DNA from: Gemmatimonas phototrophica
GTDB lineage: Bacteria; Gemmatimonadota; Gemmatimonadetes; Gemmatimonadales; Gemmatimonadaceae
Assembly (NCBI GenBank): GCA_945870175.1
Contig: CAMBRJ010000083.1
Span: 1-9,198 of the forward strand
Reading direction: 5' to 3'
DNA: 9,198 nucleotides
The translations under genes and the position numbers were made by a program. This document shows, in pieces, positions 6,731-9,198 of this stretch (position 1 is the stretch's first letter; the number at the start of each line of letters is the position of its first letter). The notes beneath the pieces were generated by a model. It searched no databases and was not told the origin of the DNA. It saw nothing but the letters and a program-made list of their open reading frames with translations.

Positions 6731-8038
6731 CTACAGCACGCCCAGCCACTCCTTCTCGAAGCCGCCATAGCCCGGGAAGATTTTCGGCAGTTGCGCGGCG
6801 CCGAGATGCTTCGAGGCGATCTCGCTGAACACCGCACGGAAGTCGGTGGTGAGGGCGAGGTCGCGTCCCTCGTACAGCTGTTCCGGCGCCAATCCCGGCC
6901 AGCGGCCGTGCACCTTCTGCGCCGACCGCAGTGATCCGCCGATCACGAACATCGCGCCCGCATGTCCGTGATCGGTGCCGCCCGTGCCGTTCTGTCGCAC
7001 CGTGCGGCCAAACTCCGAGCAGGTAAGAATCACCACGTCGTCCATGCGGTCGCCGAGGTCGGCCACCAGCGCCGCGATGCTCTGCGAAAAGTCGCCGAGG
7101 CGCCCGGCCAGCTGCCCCTGCGCACCGCCCTGATTCACGTGCGTATCCCAACCGCCCACGTCGGCGAAGGCCACTTCGAGCCCCACGCCAGACTTGATCA
7201 GCTGCGCGATCTGCAGCAATCGCTGACCGAACTGCGAACGCGGATATGCCACGCCGGCCGCCGGACGATACTGCTGCGGATTGGCGGCGCGCAGCACCTT
7301 GAGCGCCTCGAACATGTCGCTGCCGCTGCCGTGCACGACGTCCGACGAGCCCGTGCGATACAACGCTTCGATGCGACGCTGCGCTTCACCGCCGTTGGTG
7401 CGAATCGAGAATTCGTCGATGGAGTTCATCGCGACCACCGGGCTCGCGCCTTCCAGGATGCGCGGCGTCTGCGCGGTCATCGCGACCGCGCGAAATGGCG
7501 CGGAGGCCCCACTGTTGGTGCACGACGACGCCTCGCAGGTGCCTTCCACCGCGAGATAGCGATTGAGCCAACCGTCCGTCGTGCCCTTCCGATCGGGCGT
7601 GCCGGTTTCCATGTAGTCCTGCGCATCGAAGTGCGACCGCGTGGCACTCGGACTCCCCACCGCGTGAATCGGCGACAGCATCCCGCGATCCCACAGTGGC
7701 TTGAACGACGCCAAGGACGGATGCAATCCAAAATACCCATCAAGGTCGATCGCGCCGGCGGCGTTCGCTGTACCGCCTACGCGCGCGGGTGTGGCAATCG
7801 CGAGCTGCGGCCGCGCCGCGTAATAATTCCTGTCGCCGAACGGCACCAGCACATTCAGCGCATCGGCCGCACCGCGCTGAAAGAGCACGATCAGTGTCTT
7901 GCCGCGCACCGCGCGCGGCAGCTCCATCGCGAGGGCCGTGCGCCGCAAGAAGCTGGGCGAGAGACCCAGCGTGACCAGCGACAGCGCACCACCCGTGAGA
8001 AACACCCGGCGATTCACGGGATTATTGAAGGCAGACAT
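6731..8038 (-). CDS. DUF1501 family protein, Tat-exported
   Basis: A 435-aa protein of the DUF1501 family, distantly related in fold to the alkaline phosphatase/sulfatase superfamily; its reaction is not established. The N-terminus carries a clear Tat signal: NRRVFLTGG (9-17) followed by a hydrophobic segment and ALAME (35-39) near the cleavage site. Family landmarks occur in order: KTLIVLFQRGAADALN just after the signal; SHFDAQDYMETG; GGWDTH (295-300); SEFGRT (341-346); GGTDHGHAG (353-361). The acidic and histidine residues in these motifs are the likely metal-site ligands by analogy with the superfamily. The length is normal for the family. ATG 8038 is preceded by GAGGG at 7 bases. It lies 14 bp after the DUF1800 stop, the typical gene order for this pair, which is presumed to work together outside the cytoplasmic membrane. 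Confidence 0.95.
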   Translation of the reverse strand: MSAFNNPVNRRVFLTGGALSLVTLGLSPSFLRRTALAMELPRAVRGKTLIVLFQRGAADALNVLVPFGDRNYYAARPQLAIATPARVGGTANAAGAIDLDGYFGLHPSLASFKPLWDRGMLSPIHAVGSPSATRSHFDAQDYMETGTPDRKGTTDGWLNRYLAVEGTCEASSCTNSGASAPFRAVAMTAQTPRILEGASPVVAMNSIDEFSIRTNGGEAQRRIEALYRTGSSDVVHGSGSDMFEALKVLRAANPQQYRPAAGVAYPRSQFGQRLLQIAQLIKSGVGLEVAFADVGGWDTHVNQGGAQGQLAGRLGDFSQSIAALVADLGDRMDDVVILTCSEFGRTVRQNGTGGTDHGHAGAMFVIGGSLRSAQKVHGRWPGLAPEQLYEGRDLALTTDFRAVFSEIASKHLGAAQLPKIFPGYGGFEKEWLGVL

Positions 8039-8045
8039 GATTGGT

Positions 8046-8050
8046 CCCTC
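8046..8050 (-). promoter_or_regulatory. Ribosome binding site of the DUF1501 gene
   Basis: GAGGG on the minus strand, seven bases before ATG 8038 and directly after the DUF1800 stop codon. It supports translation of DUF1501 from a shared transcript. Confidence 0.65.
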
Positions 8051-8052
8051 GC

Positions 8053-9132
8053 TCAGCGGCGTTGAAATTCAGGTGCCCCGAGCGCGAGGCCAACGATCTG
8101 CGCAAATCCCGTGAGTGGCGGCAGCGATCCGATCGACTGCGTGAGCGTGGCGCCGCGCGACGGGCGCACCGCTTCGCGGCCGGCCGCCTGCTGTTGCTGT
8201 GCCACGGGCGCCCGTGCCGCCCGGCGTTCACTGGCGGCCTGCTTGCGCGCGTTCGCCGTCAGATCGGCACTGGCCATGCCACCCATCATTGCCGCATCAT
8301 CGTCGGCCACCAGCACCGAATCGTTGGCACCGCCATGTTGCTGCAAAAACGGATTGGTGCCGGTCAACAGCACTTGCCGCGTGTCGGTACTCACGGCGCC
8401 GCCGAATAACTCCGTGATCACCCCGTCCACTTGGGCGTCGCGCGACGTCGTCGCCAGCTCCGCCGTGAGCGGCCACCCCCCCAGGGTGATGCCCGGCACG
8501 CGACCCGACGCGGCGGCCAGTCCGAAGTTGATGCGATTGAGAATGGCGCCGGTGTTCATCCAGGCATCGCCCGTTTCCGGATAGCCGTTGGGCGCCTGAT
8601 GGCCGAAAATCGGTTGCCCGAGGCGGCTCACCAGCTGCGAGGTGCGCGGCGTGGCATCGGGTTGCGCGTTCATGGCCCGCATCGTGCTCGCCACGAGCTC
8701 GAATGGCGACTTCACCTTGGCGCGGTAGCTCGCCGACGCGAAGAACTCCGGGCTCGTCACGATCGTGCGCACGACGGCCCGGATATCGCCCTGCGTGTTA
8801 CGGAAGGTGGCCGTCGCGCGGTCCACCAGCGCCGGCGGTGGCGTGTCACTGACGAAGCGACGCGCCAGTTTCGTGGCGATGAACTTGGCCGTGCTCGGAT
8901 GCGACGCCAGCAGATCGAGCACGGCCTCACCTTCCTCGAGGCCCTGGTTCGCGGAAAAGGCCTTGCCGAGGATCACCTTCGCGCTCGCGTCGTGCACCTC
9001 CCCGCGAAAGGCAAAGCCGCCACCCTGCGCGCCGCGCGCGATCGTCCAACCCGTCAAGGCGCGTGCCACGTCGATCACATCTATCCGCACGGGGGCAGGT
9101 AACGCTTCCACGCAGGCAGATTTGAACATCAC
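8053..9132 (-). CDS. DUF1800 family protein, N-terminal part missing
   Basis: The C-terminal part of a DUF1800 protein, partner of DUF1501; biochemical role unknown. From about residue 18 it follows the family: DVIDVARALTGWTI (18-31), HDASAKVILG, ASHPSTAKFIATKLARRFV, SDTPPPALVDRATATF, then KSPFELVASTMRAM. The reading frame from GTG 9132 gives 359 aa, whereas full-length members are about 450-600 aa. The family's usual segment just upstream (a NYARELLELHTLGV-like stretch) is absent in all three minus frames, and an in-frame TAG lies at 9153-9151. The N-terminus is therefore lost by rearrangement, or the last 110-120 bases of the window are not collinear with the gene. A low-complexity Asp/Met/Gln/Arg-rich insert (DDDAAMMGGM, then APVAQQQQAAGRE) interrupts the C-terminal part near residues 285-330. 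It ends with TGA 8053-8055, 14 bp before DUF1501. The start is uncertain. Confidence 0.85.
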   Translation of the reverse strand: MMFKSACVEALPAPVRIDVIDVARALTGWTIARGAQGGGFAFRGEVHDASAKVILGKAFSANQGLEEGEAVLDLLASHPSTAKFIATKLARRFVSDTPPPALVDRATATFRNTQGDIRAVVRTIVTSPEFFASASYRAKVKSPFELVASTMRAMNAQPDATPRTSQLVSRLGQPIFGHQAPNGYPETGDAWMNTGAILNRINFGLAAASGRVPGITLGGWPLTAELATTSRDAQVDGVITELFGGAVSTDTRQVLLTGTNPFLQQHGGANDSVLVADDDAAMMGGMASADLTANARKQAASERRAARAPVAQQQQAAGREAVRPSRGATLTQSIGSLPPLTGFAQIVGLALGAPEFQRR

Positions 9133-9198
9133 GCGGATCAGCGTTTCTACCTACGCTACGATCCCCAACAAGCTGACCCAAGCTAGGCCCATTCAGGT
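9082..9198. other. Tail of lower G+C content that breaks DUF1800 homology
   Basis: From about 9082 to the end the DUF1800 homology stops. Bases 9098-9198 have about 54% G+C, visibly below the neighbouring genes. On the plus strand the frame starting at 9062 has no stop to the window end and reads plausibly as protein (TQADLNITRISVSTYATIPN within it), but I do not recognise a family and no start codon is visible. It may be foreign or rearranged sequence, or a chimeric contig end. Confidence 0.4.

Noticed and set aside
8431..9102. A 223-codon plus-strand frame over DUF1800
   Set aside because: Arg/His-rich antisense shadow of a gene with clear family motifs on the other strand.
1..9198. New defence, mobile-element or CRISPR system
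   Set aside because: No nuclease, transposase, recombinase, regularly spaced repeats or toxin-antitoxin pair could be seen; the genes are housekeeping, chemotaxis and exported-protein families.

Overview
The window is GC-rich DNA carrying seven protein genes and no RNA gene, CRISPR array or insertion sequence that I can see. Gene content suggests a free-living Gram-negative-type bacterium, most likely Gemmatimonadota. The reasons are high G+C, a Rho factor with a very long Arg/Asp/Pro/Gly-rich N-terminal extension, a Tat-exported DUF1501/DUF1800 pair, and few Shine-Dalgarno sequences. The phylum is an inference, not proven here.

Layout. Positions 1-1928 (minus) hold most of a membrane chemoreceptor with several consecutive HAMP units; its 3' end lies outside the window. 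A sigma-28-like promoter sits upstream of it (about 2003-2029). Positions 2188-4125 (minus) encode transcription terminator Rho. Its transcript ends at a strong intrinsic terminator (2118-2159), and a structured leader precedes it (about 4126-4420). The 381-bp divergent region 4126-4506 holds the proposed rho promoter, three hairpins of the rho leader, and a probable leaderless promoter for the plus-strand pair. That pair (4507-5513) is a small TPR-like protein translationally coupled to an AhpD-like carboxymuconolactone decarboxylase family protein. Converging on it from the right are three minus-strand genes for exported proteins, transcribed in the order DUF1800, DUF1501, polysaccharide deacetylase (9132 down to 5529).

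How the genes relate. DUF1800 and DUF1501 are a well-known partner pair of unknown biochemical function. They are 14 bp apart and almost certainly co-transcribed; the deacetylase may belong to the same unit. The chemoreceptor and rho are separate units. I find no convincing new defence, mobile or biosynthetic system. The most notable points are the divergent, disordered Rho and its hairpin-rich leader, the abrupt loss of DUF1800 homology near 9082 with a lower-GC tail to the window end, and the predicted promoters.
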